Positions 20,851-33,401 of a DNA stretch of 64,000 nt are shown here, piece after piece. Location of the stretch: NCBI RefSeq assembly GCF_023898315.1, contig NC_064621.1:538801383-538865382 (forward strand), in the 5' to 3' direction. The stretch comes from Schistocerca nitens (lineage: Eukaryota; Arthropoda; Insecta; Orthoptera; Acrididae). Under the pieces are notes generated by a model. It searched no databases and was not told the origin of the DNA. It was given only the letters and a program-made list of their open reading frames with translations. The position numbers and the translations under genes are program-made. How positions within the stretch are numbered: the first letter of the stretch is position 1; each line of letters begins with the position of its first letter.

Positions 20851-21137
20851 GTCAAGCGAGGTTGCGCTGTGGTTAGCACACTGGACTTGCATTCAGGAGG
20901 ATGATAGTTCAAATCCATGTCTCCCCACTCAAATTCTGCTTTTCCGTGATTTTCCTAAATCGCTCCAGGCAAATGCTGCGATGGTTCCTTTGGAAGGCTT
21001 TCAGACTCGTTCTTTCCGCGAACCATACGCGACTGGAACAGGAAATGGAGGTAATGACAGTGGCACGTAAAGTGCCCTCCGCCACACACCGTTGGGTGAC
21101 TTGCGGAGTATAAATGTAGATGTAGATGTAGAAAGTG
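20851..21137 (+). repeat. SINE-C fused to a LINE-like 3' tail
   Basis: The head GGTTAGCACACTGGACTTGC and TTTTCCGTGATTTTCC match SINE-C. The 3' part (AGTGCCCTCCGCCACACACC, GTAGATGTAGATGTAG) matches the LINE tail seen at 8380 and 24155. The combination suggests a SINE that borrows a LINE 3' end for mobilisation. Confidence 0.75.
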
Positions 21138-24100
21138 GAATAACCACGCAAACAAACACTCGTGTTGTAACCCAAGGATATGGGGACACACTGTGTGCTG
21201 GAGGCTGAGTACGGAGTGAGGGAGGCATCAGCGACACAACGATACTTGCAATATCAGTTATTTCTCAGGTTAGATTTGAACAGTAGTTAATTGTCTTGTG
21301 GCGTTGGATGGTGGACAGGCCCAAGCGCGTGCCACCCAGAAATGCTGATGCCTCGTCAGCGAGTCGTGACGTCACTGCGGATGTCAGTGAACCACGGCAA
21401 CCTGCTGTGCTGGCGGCAGGGCGGCAGCGTGGGGAAAGGAAGGCGTCGCATTCCAGGATGCTCCGCGGTACAGTACGGCTCACAACTCAGCGCTCTCGTA
21501 GTGAGGTCCGGGATGTTGGTTGTCGTGACGACTACTCCTCGTCATGCACCGTGAATCGACCAAGGCTGCAGTCGATGTTTGTGGATAGATCAGGGAGCCC
21601 CGTGAATGCGCCACACTTGGTCAGGGTGGAGATGGCAGCTTGCAGATCTTCCCGATTGACCCTCACTGGTGGAGGGCTGGCCTCACACCAGTCTTCTCTT
21701 CATCCACGATGTACCAGCAGGCACAAACTGCTGACCATGCCTGTGGGCTGCATCTCAGTGCTGAATTCGGCAACATCGATCAGTTTATCACGGTTTCACT
21801 GAAACTCGATAGACTGTCATTATCTCTGGTTCCAGTGACACGGACAGGATGGTGGCAAGACCGGGTGGGTCTTTGAGCTCCGGAAGCCCCGTTATTTTTT
21901 AAAGAGCTGAGCCTGTGTTTATGGTGCGTTGCCTGTGAGCGTATGATCGCACTTGCCCTATTTTATTCGTCTCGTCAGCGCTCTTTGCCTCACTATGGTA
22001 ATTCAGTAATTATTCTGGGTCACCGAGCTGCAACTTTTGGTTATCGCAGTGGTGCACTGGCGCTGAAATTACGAAGTATGACTTCTTAATACCTTATTAT
22101 GTAGCACTGCGGCGTCTGTGTTGCTGCTTTGCTCGCTTCCCTGGTGCTCTGATGTCTGTTGCATCGCCAAGTAAAACTTTAAGAAAATTACGCGTGTACA
22201 ATGAAATATCGTGCAGCGTATATTCCAGGCTGACATTAAGGAATGAAGTGGCACACAGAAAGACAGGAACTCCGATTTTTGGTTATTGCTCGTCAGTGTG
22301 GAGCCCTTGAACGATCAGATTAACAGAAGAGAGAGAGAGATGATCAAAGAAGAGCTGCACATTTCATCAAATTATCGTTTAGTAAGTGCGGGAGTTGTAC
22401 GGAGATGTTAAACAAGCTCCAGTGGTAGATGCTACAATAGAGGCGATTTGTAACACAGAGAAGCTTACCATTGGAATTTGCGAGAACTTCCAAGAAGAGT
22501 TGAGCAACATGTAAGTTTCTCTTACATATATGCCTCGCGAAATTGTGGGGCGGCTGGTAGGAAAATATGTTGCTGTTATATAATTTGTTTGAATGTAGAA
22601 ACACTGCATTTCCCGGCCGAATAACCATATGTGCGGCGGCGGGTGGAATTATTGTTGTTAAAAATGTTCCTATTATTTAGAATGTTATTTATGCTGTCTT
22701 TCGCCGTTCTCAACACTGGCTATCTAACTACAATATTGGCAACCAGAAAGTGATTAGCAAAACGTGAAGCCTGTAATTAGAATTCCTAGTGCCCACTTCA
22801 TCTGAGAATACACTTATAGTTACAGCTTATAGCTCTGAGGAATTAGGAGATTGTCTGGGATTTATAATCAAAAACGGTCGTGAAAAAACGTTCTGTATTC
22901 TGAAAGTCGCAGATGAAAACAAACGAATCCACACAATCTAACTAACAGAGCAGTTCAGAGTCTAATGCGTTGATGCCACTATAACTGTCCAAATTAAATA
23001 TTTAAATGAATGCTCGCCATAATTTGATGATTAGTTTCATCAAACGCCACGCTAAATAATGGTAGAATGTCTGTCCCGCGACGGCACGTGAAAATACGAC
23101 ATACGCAAACTGAAGATAGATAATTAAAGTCAACCCAGAATTAACACTTCACTCGAAAATGATTTCACGGTTACGTGTATTCCAACTAACTTAATACGGC
23201 ATCCGAGGCTGTTTGTAGCAATGATACCGACGCGACGCGACTCCCGACACAGATGGCGTGCTATTCAGCGTCTGGAGAGAACTGGGGCCTTTCTTCCTCG
23301 CGCAGCGTTCTTATATATAAAGCCGCGGTGCGGACGGCTAAGGGAACGCCTGATCAAATCGGCTCTCCCGACTACCTGCTGGGCTAGTAATGCACCACAT
23401 TAAGTTATTGAATAAATCATAGCTTCTTTTGCTGATGGCCGATGAAGCTCTCAATTTACTTGTGCATTCAACACACAGGTAAGTAATCATAATAAAAGTT
23501 TGACGTGGCTAAGTTAAATATTTTGGGCGAGAGAATTAATTTAATTACACTGCACGCAGTAGACGAGCTCTGAACTGGCCCTTTGGAGATACGCTATCGC
23601 TATAGTTTTATAGGTATTCAAATGAAACTTGTCACATCCTTATGGTTATAACGGATCTCCATTCTACTTAAACATCCTAGCCTTATTTATTAACCTACTT
23701 AATCTATCTTGCTTCCTTAATTTTTAAGACAAAACCAGAAAATCATGAATTTCCACTAAAATTTTAATTTGTGAAATCCAAAGTACTGTTTTTATTAAAT
23801 TATTATGAAAGAGGAATCTAAATATAAATTTTTAATTCTCTAGCTCTTTTCTGTTGCGCCAATGATTTTTACAGAAAAACGTCCAAATTTCGAAATTGGG
23901 TAAAGTTATTGAACTGATATTCAACACATATTAATTTAGTATTACTCCTGACATGCTAGAAACATTTTAGGTTATTTGCTTTATTTTTAAAGTATTGCGC
24001 AACTTTTATGACGTCAGAGCTAGTTACAACGGACTGGCTGGCACACAATGGAAAGACTGATGTGAATTTACTACGGTGTGAGTAGGCTGCTTCCCTACAA

Positions 24101-24154
24101 AATGACCACGACGAAAAATTCTGAGAAATTAGATGACACGCGTAGGTTTACCGA
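21138..24154. other. Unassigned 3 kb
   Basis: A GC-richer part (21290-21800) has a 168-residue frame with no recognised motif and overlapping frames elsewhere. From about 23400 on the DNA is AT-rich. At 23240-23480 there is a promoter-like arrangement listed separately. Confidence 0.4.
23240..23480 (+). promoter_or_regulatory. Possible LTR promoter and polyadenylation module
   Basis: TTATATATAAAG (23310-23321) is followed by a GC-rich block and, about 90 bp on, by TTGAATAAATCA (23407-23418). TATA box, short leader and AATAAA in close order are typical of an LTR U3-R-U5 core. I cannot find TG/CA ends or a target duplication, so this is tentative. Confidence 0.25.
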
Positions 24155-24285
24155 CAGTCGCTCTCCACACGTACAATTCGTCACTGGAACAGGGGAGGAG
24201 GGAAATGACAGTGGTGCCAGAAGTGTCCTCCACCACACACGGTGATGTGTGTTGTGACGTGTAGAGATCCAGATGTAAATTAACA
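24155..24285 (+). repeat. LINE/SINE-C 3' tail fragment
   Basis: GGAGGGAAATGACAGTGG, GTGTCCTCCACCACACACGG and a decayed GATCCAGATGTAAA tail parallel 21040-21135. Confidence 0.6.
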
Positions 24286-24994
24286 GAATGTATGAAAGAC
24301 TACGCGTGCCTCAAGCTTGAAATCAAATTTTGAAATTTGCAAAAGTGGAGCAAAAGAAGGACAATGGTGAGGATAAACGTTTTAATAGCATAGCGTAGTT
24401 CTAGTCAAAGAAAGTAAAATTTGTAGAAGAAAACTCCGGGGAGCACTTGAGATATCTGGGAAATCAATTTTATTTCAACACAGATGAAGATTCGTGCCAT
24501 GCCGCCATCTTGGAAGTAACTGTCCAGACAGGGCGTGTGACATAACAAGTAACAGGAGTCGACTCGATGATACAAAAACAATACCATTTCGATAGAGATC
24601 TCCCTCCCCCCACCCCCCACCCCTCACTACCACCTATCACTGTCTCTCTAATAACGGTGGCCCATTAATAATAGGCGGAAGAATCTTAGCCAATAAGTAC
24701 ACCTATCCGGAACAGCACAGGAAACACTTCCATAAGTGAATGGGAAATTCATTACAGTGACATTATCGGTTTCGTACGGGCCAGCTTCCATGACCTAATT
24801 CTACAAACCATGAAACAAGAACACAGTTCAACCTACTTTTTTCACTTTTTAAAAATAGTCTTTTGAAGCAGCTGAGCTATCTCAGTCCAAACAAATCATA
24901 ATAAGCTTACCTTGATTCACACAAAAGCCAATGTTGTGATTAATATTAATTAATTAAGGTATCTGAATACCCGTGTGTGCTAAACCACTGTTTT
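24286..24994. other. Unassigned AT-rich stretch
   Basis: Apart from a C-rich patch (CCCCCCACCCCCCACCCC-type, about 24604-24625), nothing is recognised. Confidence 0.4.
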
Positions 24995-25330
24995 CGGGAT
25001 GGGGCCATGCGCCAGCTAGGAATCGAATCCGACTGGCGAATTAACGGTGAGGGTCGGTGTGTCGTCGAGCCTGGATGTGGTTTTAGGTGGTTTCCTACAT
25101 CCTACTAGGTGAATGCCGGGTTGGTATCGAAGTCCTGCCTCAGTTACACAATTCATAAACATTTTGGATACTTTCGCTCACTTCCACATAAATAACACTA
25201 CACGCAGGCGGCTATGTCACACATACTCCGTCCAGCGGTGGCGGAGGACGTTGGCCAGGAGAAAGAGGGGGTGGGTGGGTGGGGGGCGGGGGGGGTGGGT
25301 TCCCGAGAGAGACAGGATGAGCATCCGGCC
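24995..25330 (+). repeat. SINE-E, 5' portion
   Basis: GCCATGCGCCAGCTAGGAAT, GTGAGGGTCGGTGTGTCGTC and GGATGAGCATCCGGCC are in the order expected for a repeat I recognise as orthopteran. Its 3' part resumes at 29859 after a MULE insertion. A G-rich run at 25266-25299 lies within it. Confidence 0.65.
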
Positions 25331-25382
25331 GGATGCCGGACATTTGCTATGCCGGACATTTGCCACGCCGGACATTTGCCAC
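25331..25382 (+). repeat. Left MULE terminus with three tandem 16-bp units
   Basis: Successive units are GCCGGACATTTGCTAT, GCCGGACATTTGCCAC and GCCGGACATTTGCCAC. Such subterminal repeats often serve as transposase binding sites; that role is inferred. Confidence 0.88.
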
Positions 25383-26239
25383 ACTTGCTCCTACGCCAGG
25401 TAGCGATCCCTCAGGTAGGGGACGCCCTTCCTCGTACTACTTCTGTCAGCTTTCAAACCACCGTCTCCACATCTTACTCGATACAACCAGTACATAAGGG
25501 ACCTTCTTCTTCGACATCTTGGCGAAATACAGCGCTTCTTTTCCGAAATCGAAATATTTATAACTTTTGGGAAACGAAAGCAATACCGACGATTATGTCA
25601 GTATGTAATTAGTTCTGCCTAGTATAAATATAGATTCCTCAGTCAGTACGGTAGCTTCCTTTCACGCTTACTGATTGCGATAGAAACAGTCCATCGCCAT
25701 GGGAGCAACAAGAAAGGAACGATGTAAAGAGAATGCGAATGTACGCTAATCATTTCTTTTTGATCACTGCATTTGTGCCTACTTTAATTACTACAACTGC
25801 ATGCCCAAAACACAACAAGGAAAGAAGAAATGTGTATGTGAATGTTTGAATAGAAGAACGACATACTCTATATTAATTTACTCTCTAAAATGCGATATCC
25901 CTTGTGGTGAAACATTAGTTAATTAAGTGTAGCGGGACAAAGTTCAAAACATGACTGAAAATACTCGTACGTTCACTAAATAGAAATAAGAACATCTATG
26001 ATTGACATGTCATCTAAAGTCGACGTACAGTTTTGAATGCAAGAAATAAGCAAATGAAATAATACAGAGTGCTATGCTTGTAACGTACGTTGTTGTTCTA
26101 CGTTGTTTAACTCTGGTATTTACAGGGTCACAGAGAAAGCATCCTAGGTTTTGAAGCGAAAAGCCGTAATTGTAATGATCTGCACTACAACAGAAACAAG
26201 AAGCACAACTTAAGGAAAAATAATGTAATGTGTATTCCA

Positions 26240-27420
26240 ACCAACAAGCGATATTGAAGCAGATAGTTCCTGTGACTTAGTACAGGCAGAAGTTACATTC
26301 GACAACCGGAATAAATTAATAACTGGCTCCCTTTACTGACCCCCCAGTCTCAGATGAAACAGTTGCTGAACAGATCAAAGAAAACTAGAGTCTCATCACA
26401 AATAGGAACCCTATTCTACAATTATAGTTGGCAGTGACTTCAATCTACCTTCCGTATGTTGACAAAAATACATTACCAGACCCTATTGTAGATAGAAAAC
26501 AACTTCTGTAATTGTTCTAAATACTTTTTTTAAAATTGAACAATTAGTCCATGAGGCCATTCAAATTGAAAATGGTTACGAAACACACTTGACCTCTTAG
26601 CCACAAATAATCCTGAGAATCACGACGGATACAGGGATTAGTGAACACAGTCGTAACGAGGCTCAACTCCGTAACAAAGAAATTCACCAAAACTAAACGC
26701 GAAATATACCTATTTATAAAAGCAGCTAAAAATTCGGTTGACTTCTTTCTAAGAGACAGTCTCCAATCCTTCGAAACTATGTAAGTGAAGACCAAATGTG
26801 GCTTAATGCAAAGAAATAGTATCAACAGCACTCGAGAGATTATTACCGAATAAATTAATAAGATACGGAACTGATCCCCAATGGTACACAAAACACGACA
26901 GAAAGCTGCTGCAGGAGCAACGAAAAAGGCACGTGTAATTTAAACGAACGCAAAATCTCCAATATTGACGAAGTTTTACCGAGGCTCGAAATTTGGTGGG
27001 CATTTCAATGCGAGATGCATTTAATAGTTTCCACAACGAAAGTCTCTCTAGAAATGTGGCGGAAAATCCAAAGATATTCTGGTCCTATGTTAAGTAAACC
27101 AGCGGAAAGGCTCAGTGAGTACCTTTACTGCGCGACGTTAATGTTACTGATGAAGTGGAGTTACTAAATGCAGTTTTCCGAAATTCCTTCACCGAAAAAG
27201 ACGAAGTAAATATTCCAGAATTCGAAATGAGAACAGCTGCAAACATAATATAGAAGTAGATATGCCTGGTGCTGCGAAGCAAATCAAATTACACTATCAA
27301 ATAACTGATGTTGCAGAGGTGCCTGAACTGTCAGCGACAGAGGAAATCGTCAAATATCTTCTCAAAAAGTCCCTAATGTATACGAAAAGTAGGTCTAATA
27401 CGTTTCTGATGTTGTTCAAT
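26240..27420 (+). pseudogene. LINE fragment (end of endonuclease to region before RT) inside the MULE
   Basis: A decayed plus-strand reading gives IVGSDFNLP (the endonuclease GDFN-type motif), then NIDEVLPR, LEMWRKIQRYSGPML in shifted frame (NVAENPKIFWSYV in the best frame), and AVFRNSFTEKDEVNIPEFE. This is the layout between endonuclease and reverse transcriptase of CR1/jockey-like LINEs. Many stops are present and the RT itself is missing. It explains the unusual length of the MULE interior. Confidence 0.6.
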
Positions 27421-28304
27421 AACATTTAATTTTCAGTAGTAGCTCCTTGCCTAGTTTCAGTTGCTTTTACTGGCCTGTTTAAAGATAATCAACAATTTAG
27501 TAAGGAATTTTAATTTTTAAAAGGACTATATCTAAATGTACTTAAATAGATTTACATCTACTATACATTTTTGCAGCTCAACTTAAATAAAAAATATTTG
27601 AGATGCCAAAATTGTCAACCTTAGGATCAGATCAATTTTGGGATGTCAATTTTAGGTTCAATTCAAAGGTTCAGTTCACATTTTCTTTTACAAACCTTAT
27701 ACTATCAGTTTAACAAAGCATGATATTTTAGGTGATAGTTGCGACTCTGAAGCTTAAGAAAATAATTTTAGAACTCACAATTATTTAATAGTATGGCCAT
27801 AATATTAGAAGGTAGAAAAAAGTTATCTTAACGTGACAACAATAGGAGCTCTTATTTAAAAAGGAAATTGCTATTGAAAAAATTAGATGTAACTGTAAAT
27901 TCTGGTTATAGGAGGATCATTTGAGTGATGTTTAATGTTGGCTTCGTTAATTCACTGCTTCTTGATTACGCGCTAGTAAACCTAGCTGGGACCAGCTAGT
28001 TACATTGTTAAGCTATTTAGGGATACTTATTGTGAGGCTTGAAACACTCTTTAATTTTTACAATAAAGGCTGATTCCCATCGCACTTTGCACAGGCTTTG
28101 GACTGTCAAAATGATAAATGACCATTTACCATTTTGGCGTGTTTAAAATCAGCCTAAACAGGCTGAACTAATGTACATTCTATTTACAATTATAGCTTAA
28201 TATTAGCGCCGATAATGCTGCTTCAATGTTTTTGTAATTTTAACTCAGTAATCTGCGAGGTCTCAGTGGTATTCATAGTTTTAATGCATTATTTTTAACG
28301 TATT
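27421..28304. other. MULE interior without recognised coding content
   Basis: AT-rich, with no motif. Together with 25383-26239 it probably represents non-coding MULE sequence or older insertions. Confidence 0.4.
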
Positions 28305-29633
28305 TTAGTCCAGTTTCTGAATATGGGCAATGGCTTTCAAGCAAGGCCTATTGTTGCCAGTCTCTTCATAATTCTTTACGATTCTCTCTATCCTGTCGTC
28401 CAGCTTCAAGTACTTCCTCTTCTTATCTTCAAGATTCATTTCCAATTTCATGTACATGCAGTTTGTGAGCTCTGCTTCCTTTTTCAAGCACTCCAGCAAA
28501 TAGTTATTCTAGGGTGAGGGTTTCCAATTTGTTGTGCCATTCTTCAACAGCATTCGTCGTTCGGTGCCTTTTTCCATAGCAGTTCCACATTTCTATTGGG
28601 ATATCTTCATTGTTTAGCCAGTTGTCCACAAAGTAGTCAAAAAATTGAGCATTCCGTTATCAGGAGCTTCTGAATGAATCTCAACCCATCCATTGCTTAT
28701 GTCCTCCAGTTTTACAAATGCACACTTGCTGACGTGAAGTCTTAAATCCTCGTTCTGGCGGTATTCCTCTGTTAGACCGAGAACTTGAATTCTCCTCCAT
28801 AAACACTTCTAGATGTGGAAATAGCATCCATTTATTTCAATTGTGGGAAAAACTTGACGAATGGCCGATATCGTAACTGCCTCAAAATCGACATTCACTT
28901 CTTTAGGACACCACTCAGGGATTGCCTGTTTTATCAGACGAAACAGACGAACGTATACCTCTTTGTTCTTATTTGGGAGCAGTGTAAATACAATAGGAAG
29001 AATGTTTGTTTCTTTAATCGGGCCTCCTAAGTCTACGTGTATGGTGTAGATTTGTGCGAACTGCTTGCTGCAGCTCTTAAATGTTCCATCCATAAAAAAA
29101 TGGGAACATGTTTTTAAACTTTCTTTTCCCTTGCTTCCACTAAAAATCATTATTCTCTCTTCTAATCTATCGTCTTCTAGAAGAAAACCAGTGCCAACTC
29201 CCATTTTTAATAGATCTTCATGAAGATCAATTTCATGAGAGTTCATAGGCTCTTGTTGGTTCCCCCACACTTGACTCCGTCGACGACGCATGGTTCTCTT
29301 CATAGATTTTGAATTAGGCATCACTGTATTATGAAGATTTCCCATTTCATCCGCGTAAATCTCCGATAACTGTGTAGTTTATTCTTGAGACCTTCTCTTC
29401 GCCATTTCCACTTGCTTTCTCATTTCCAGAGCCATATCGTCAGGTGGTCCACAGAGATGTTCTGATACGTTCAATACTTCTCCGTTATTCGAAAGCAGCT
29501 TTCACTTGCAATGATCCGCTTTTCGGCGTAAGCGCATCCACGTAACAACACCTTTAGATTCCCTCTGATTAAGATACGCGTAACCATTGTAATTAGCAGA
29601 AGGCCTGCCCTTGTTCGTTGTAATAACTTCCAT
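28305..29633 (-). pseudogene. MULE transposase with FLYWCH-type zinc finger, disrupted
   Basis: From an ATG at 29633 the frame reads MEVITTNKGRPSANYNGYAY, NQRESKGVVTWMRLRRKADH and C, a FLYWCH-like zinc finger (W, C and H positions visible). The MULE catalytic domain follows: HFFMDGTFKSCSKQFAQIYT (first Asp), LPIVFTLLPNKNKEVY, NVDFEAVTISAIRQVFP with GCYFHI (C and H after the second acidic block), and NAVEEWHNKL (likely Glu) in a shifted frame. The C-terminus is a Lys/Glu-rich helix ending AHIQKLD. Lesions are a TGA in the finger at about 29504, a TAA at 29379-29381, a TAG at 28809-28811, a frameshift near 28650 and a return near 28510. Apart from these the frame is continuous. Confidence 0.82.
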
Positions 29634-29734
29634 ACTGATGGTCACGTTAGGAGCTTCGAAAGCAAACTGAGTGTAAGAACTTTTGTTGCGACCAGTGTGC
29701 GGGTTTGGTGACCGTCGACGGGCATTCCAGGGGT

Positions 29735-29800
29735 TGGGCGGCGGGTGAGGAGGAGGGGGAGGAGGAGGAGTAGGCGGAGGAGGGGGAGGCAAGGGACCCG
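29735..29800 (+). repeat. Purine-rich GGAGGAGG tract in the MULE end
   Basis: It gives the Pro-rich peptide seen on the minus strand upstream of the transposase start. It is low-complexity sequence rather than a protein domain. Confidence 0.8.
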
Positions 29801-29819
29801 ACCCTTCGGAGCAGGTAAA

Positions 29820-29858
29820 ATCGTGGCAAATGTCCGGCGTGGCAAATGTCCGGACACC
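29820..29858 (-). repeat. Right MULE terminus with two tandem units
   Basis: GTGGCAAATGTCCGGC and GTGGCAAATGTCCGG are the inverse complements of the left-end units. The outermost bases ACACC precede the 9-bp duplication. Confidence 0.88.
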
Positions 29859-29935
29859 CATCCGGCCACCTCTTGAATTAACCACGCCAGATTAGTATAT
29901 AACTGTGCCATCCCTGCGCTGATGCGTGAAAAAAA
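29859..29935 (+). repeat. SINE-E, 3' portion
   Basis: It resumes at CATCCGGCCACCTCTTGAAT, exactly where the 5' part broke off, and continues through GTGCCATCCCTGCGCTGATG. Confidence 0.65.
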
Positions 29936-31756
29936 CACGAGAAAAAGAACAATAAGCAGAAGCCATCCACATGGGATGATGGATAGCTTTCAAAATACCC
30001 TGTCTTACAAAATCTGATTTCAGATTCGTGCCCTCTCAATCGAAGATTATCATTTGTTATACACAATAACAACATTCTAGTCTACCTTTAATCTGGAAAT
30101 TATATAGTTTTTTTAATATTTCTATCCTCTAGTGCCCGCTGTACGATCAACGAAGTGTAAACATAATGTGCATGACAACAGAAACAACACTCTTTGAGGG
30201 AGTCCCATGCCTATTACAATGAGCTGAATAGTGCACAAAATCAGTCTTCAGCTTAATTTTAAATTATAGAATTCGAAGTAAAACACGTGACGTAATTAAG
30301 ACATCTAGCTTGACTGACACACAAAGCCACAATTTCAAAAGAAGTGTCTAAAGGCAGGGAGGGACTGGGTGGCAACATCAACAGGAGCTGACACATATTG
30401 TGCATCACTCGAACTGGAACAGTATTTTCGCTTCGAATGATTTTATCATCAGCCAGTGTCGATGCTTGATTAATAAATTCTAATATGAGCTACCAGTGAA
30501 AAGAAACAAACGACCACCATACAAAGTTTTTCTTATTATTCAGAACTAAAACAAATTCTACAGAAGCCCTGTACCTGCAGCTCTAGACAAAAACATGGTG
30601 TCAAAAAAGATCAGTACATCTGCGGAAGCAGTAGATTTTTAAACTGTTGGTGAAAGTTCATTGGGTGCTTGTGTACTTGCCAATAATAAACATTAGTAAT
30701 AATCACTAACCTCAATTAGGTAGATTTACAACTTACAATAGCCATGAATGGCACGGATTTAGTAGCTCTTCCGCTTTCCATGCAGTAGTCTGTAACAAAG
30801 ACATTTCACGGGCAAATTATACAATGCTGACTGAAGGATCGTCACCCACACAAGCTGGTACTGCGCATTTCAGGTCGGATTCCATACAGCTGATTTTTCT
30901 CCTCTGTCGTACTGTAATGGAACCGCTTGCCTTGTTTCTTTTATCCAATGGGGGGGGAACATGGTGTGCATCGCATGTCTTGTACTTATTCCGATACAGT
31001 CTGTTCGCCACCCTTCAGTTTCTGTTCTCTTATCCGTCCACGAAATCCATGTCTAATAAGTACGTAACAACATGAAGTGTTATTGCGCTATGTCTAATCA
31101 ACATTACACTTCATAGTCTTTCAAACTGCACTTTGTTAGAACATCGTCACGGACCATATCAGTGTATACACGCTACATTCAATGCATTGCAGATGTTTCC
31201 TGTCCCTGTCCCACAAGATGTACGCCTACATGTTGTAAAGTAGCAGCAGATATGTATAAAGAGAATCCTATTACATTTAAGACAGTTTTAAGGTTGCCAC
31301 TTGTTGTCTGAAATCACGTCTAGGCAAGGTGAAGCCAGGTTACCGTGCACCTGACTTTGCTTGGTTATTTATAACTACCTTTATGAAAGTGAAAGATCAT
31401 TTGACACAGTTTCATCATACTACCTCATCGCATATTTTGATTGAGCAAGACAACCTCAGACTTCTACACATACGAATGGTTGAGCGTTGAAAGTGCCTGA
31501 CATGCAACTGAAAACTTTAAAGTAACTGGATTCAACCTTACAAGAAAAATCTGTGCTACTCACTTGTGGGTGCAGCCTGTGCAATATACAAACCTATAAG
31601 AATATGCTGAAAAGCGAAAATAGGAGTGGATACTACACTAACTGCCACATATAAACACACCAATTCGGAGTTTGGTGAGAGGCGACTTGATTCTAATTCA
31701 AAGAAATGTACTGTACGTGGTAACTGGAGGCCCCAAGAAATGCACTCTACATGGTC
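29936..31756. other. Unassigned AT-rich 1.8 kb
   Basis: Short frames at 30817-31075 overlap on both strands with no secure motif. I see no gene, element end or tandem repeat. Confidence 0.4.
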
Positions 31757-31760
31757 ACTG

Positions 31761-31881
31761 TGTAACGCCGGAAATGCATATCCTCCTATTTCCACCTATT
31801 GTACTGTAAGTTTTTTCCTTAATTTGTTACCTGAATATATGACATTTCTGTGCCTTTATATATTGTAATTGTTTTACTATT

Positions 31882-31930
<49 letters not shown>

Positions 31931-33401
31931 TTATGTCGATGTATAATTGGTTTGTTTCGTAAATATTATTTGTATTTTTACGCTGGGTCTTGCCTAGGGA
32001 AAACTGATATCGAACGATTACATCGATAGGTTGTGTGAAGAATCAAAGTGTGTAGGATCTTTGGTAGTGTTAACTCTGCCGCGTGGAGCGCGGGCAGGGC
32101 AGTTGGGGTCTGGCTGGAGTAGCGAGTGGAGCAGGTGTGTTGTGTGACGCTCCCGCGAGTTGCCGCGCTTTCGGGGTTTGGCAGCATGTAATTGCGCTCG
32201 ACTCGCGATGATAGTTTCTGACATGGTGTCGCGGACGGGAAGCATTAGCTGGCGCACATCAAGAGCCCGTTTCGCCTGGTGACCGTGTCTAGAAGAAGAC
32301 CCGCCAACATCCAGCTTCTGCAACAGCGACGGCCGACAATGAGTGACCGTCGCCACCTCCTCGATCGACGGCTTCAAACCTTCAATCAACTAACAAGGAA
32401 GACTAAAAGCACGTAAAGTTTCAGAACTGTATGGCAGACCTCAGCTTTTCAAATTGTTCCATTTGCCTCGCAAAATTACAGCAACTCAGCATGAACCTTT
32501 GTTGCTCATTGTCCCAATTGCATTACCAAGCAGGGTCCCTTCCTTTTCCGAAATGAAACCGAGTGTCGTTGAAATTCAGACGCCAGCATTAAAGTACTAT
32601 CATTGCATTTCATTACTTTAGTTTCCAAGTGCAGTTAAAGCATAGCTGGCTACAATAGTTAGATTACACAAGCACAAATTAAGAGTGCGAGTTTTGTTAG
32701 CATATTTTAGCTTACCTGTGACTGCAGCTCAGCTTGGTACGTACTAAATTTTATTATTGTTAATTATTCAGAATCATTTAATTCAAGTTCAAAGTTAAAT
32801 CTCTTGTTTCTAAATTGCGTAGAGTCAAGTTGCTTTTGAAATGATTGTTGAGGTAGTCCAAGACTAACCGTATTCTGCTGGATTTCGATGTGCTTCAGAA
32901 AGAAAGCTCACTATTAACTTCAGTCACTAAATTAACTTTCGATTTTCCGGTTTTATTAATTCTTTTGCTAAATTAAGTCAGTGTGTAGCGAAATTTATTA
33001 CTTCTGACAAACTTTCAGTTTTCACACTACACGTGTCAACCTTCAGTTGCCACGCTTCTAGTGCTAATTATATGTGTAATAACCTTTCTTTTTCAGTTAC
33101 TATAGTAATTGTCCTTAGGACTGGCGACCGTGATTTCCCCCAAATCTCAAATATCTAATTACCGCTAGTTAATTGTTGACGTAACGGCCGCACATTTACT
33201 TTCTTTATTAACTTTACCCCTTTTCAAAATTAATTTCCACCAGTTTCATTTGCATTTTTCCTTTCATTTAGATGTAACCCTTTCCTCCCTCTTTACCGAC
33301 AGATTAACTTCGGTGACGATTGCTTTCCCAAATTTCCCATTAGGTACACGCGGTTTAATTTTTCACTGTCATTAAGGTCGATAAGTGAGGGGGAGGTTAC
33401 A
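31761..33401 (+). repeat. 5' LTR
   Basis: It begins TGTAACGCCGGAAATGC and ends AGTGAGGGGGAGGTTACA. An AT microsatellite lies at about 31886-31923. It differs from the 3' LTR at about 32290 (T/G), 32984 (T/A) and 33350 (G/A), besides repeat-length changes. Minus-strand frames of 69 and 123 residues occur identically in both LTRs and have no recognised domain. Confidence 0.97.

Larger units (their letters stand above)
25331..29858 (-). mobile_element. Mutator-like element (MULE, Phantom-type) inside SINE-E
   Basis: The element is flanked by CATCCGGCC on both sides (25322-25330 and 29859-29867), a 9-bp duplication as expected for Mutator-like elements. The ends are inverted: GGATGCCGGACATTTGC on the left and GGTGTCCGGACATTTGC on the right complement. 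Directly behind each end the unit GCCGGACATTTGCCAC is repeated, three times left and twice right. The transposase is on the minus strand close to the right end. A LINE fragment sits at 26240-27420. Confidence 0.88.

Noticed and set aside
21296..21802. 168-residue frame in GC-rich sequence
   Set aside because: No recognised motif, biased composition and overlapping frames elsewhere; probably a chance open frame.
29502..29885. Proline-rich N-terminal extension of the MULE transposase
   Set aside because: It is translation of the terminal repeats and a purine tract upstream of the likely ATG at 29633.
30817..31075. Overlapping frames suspected of being a piggyBac-like fragment
   Set aside because: No catalytic motif or terminal sequence could be matched.
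32018..32389. 123-residue minus-strand frame present in both LTRs
   Set aside because: The duplication comes from the LTRs; there is no motif, and it lies antisense in a GC-rich LTR segment.
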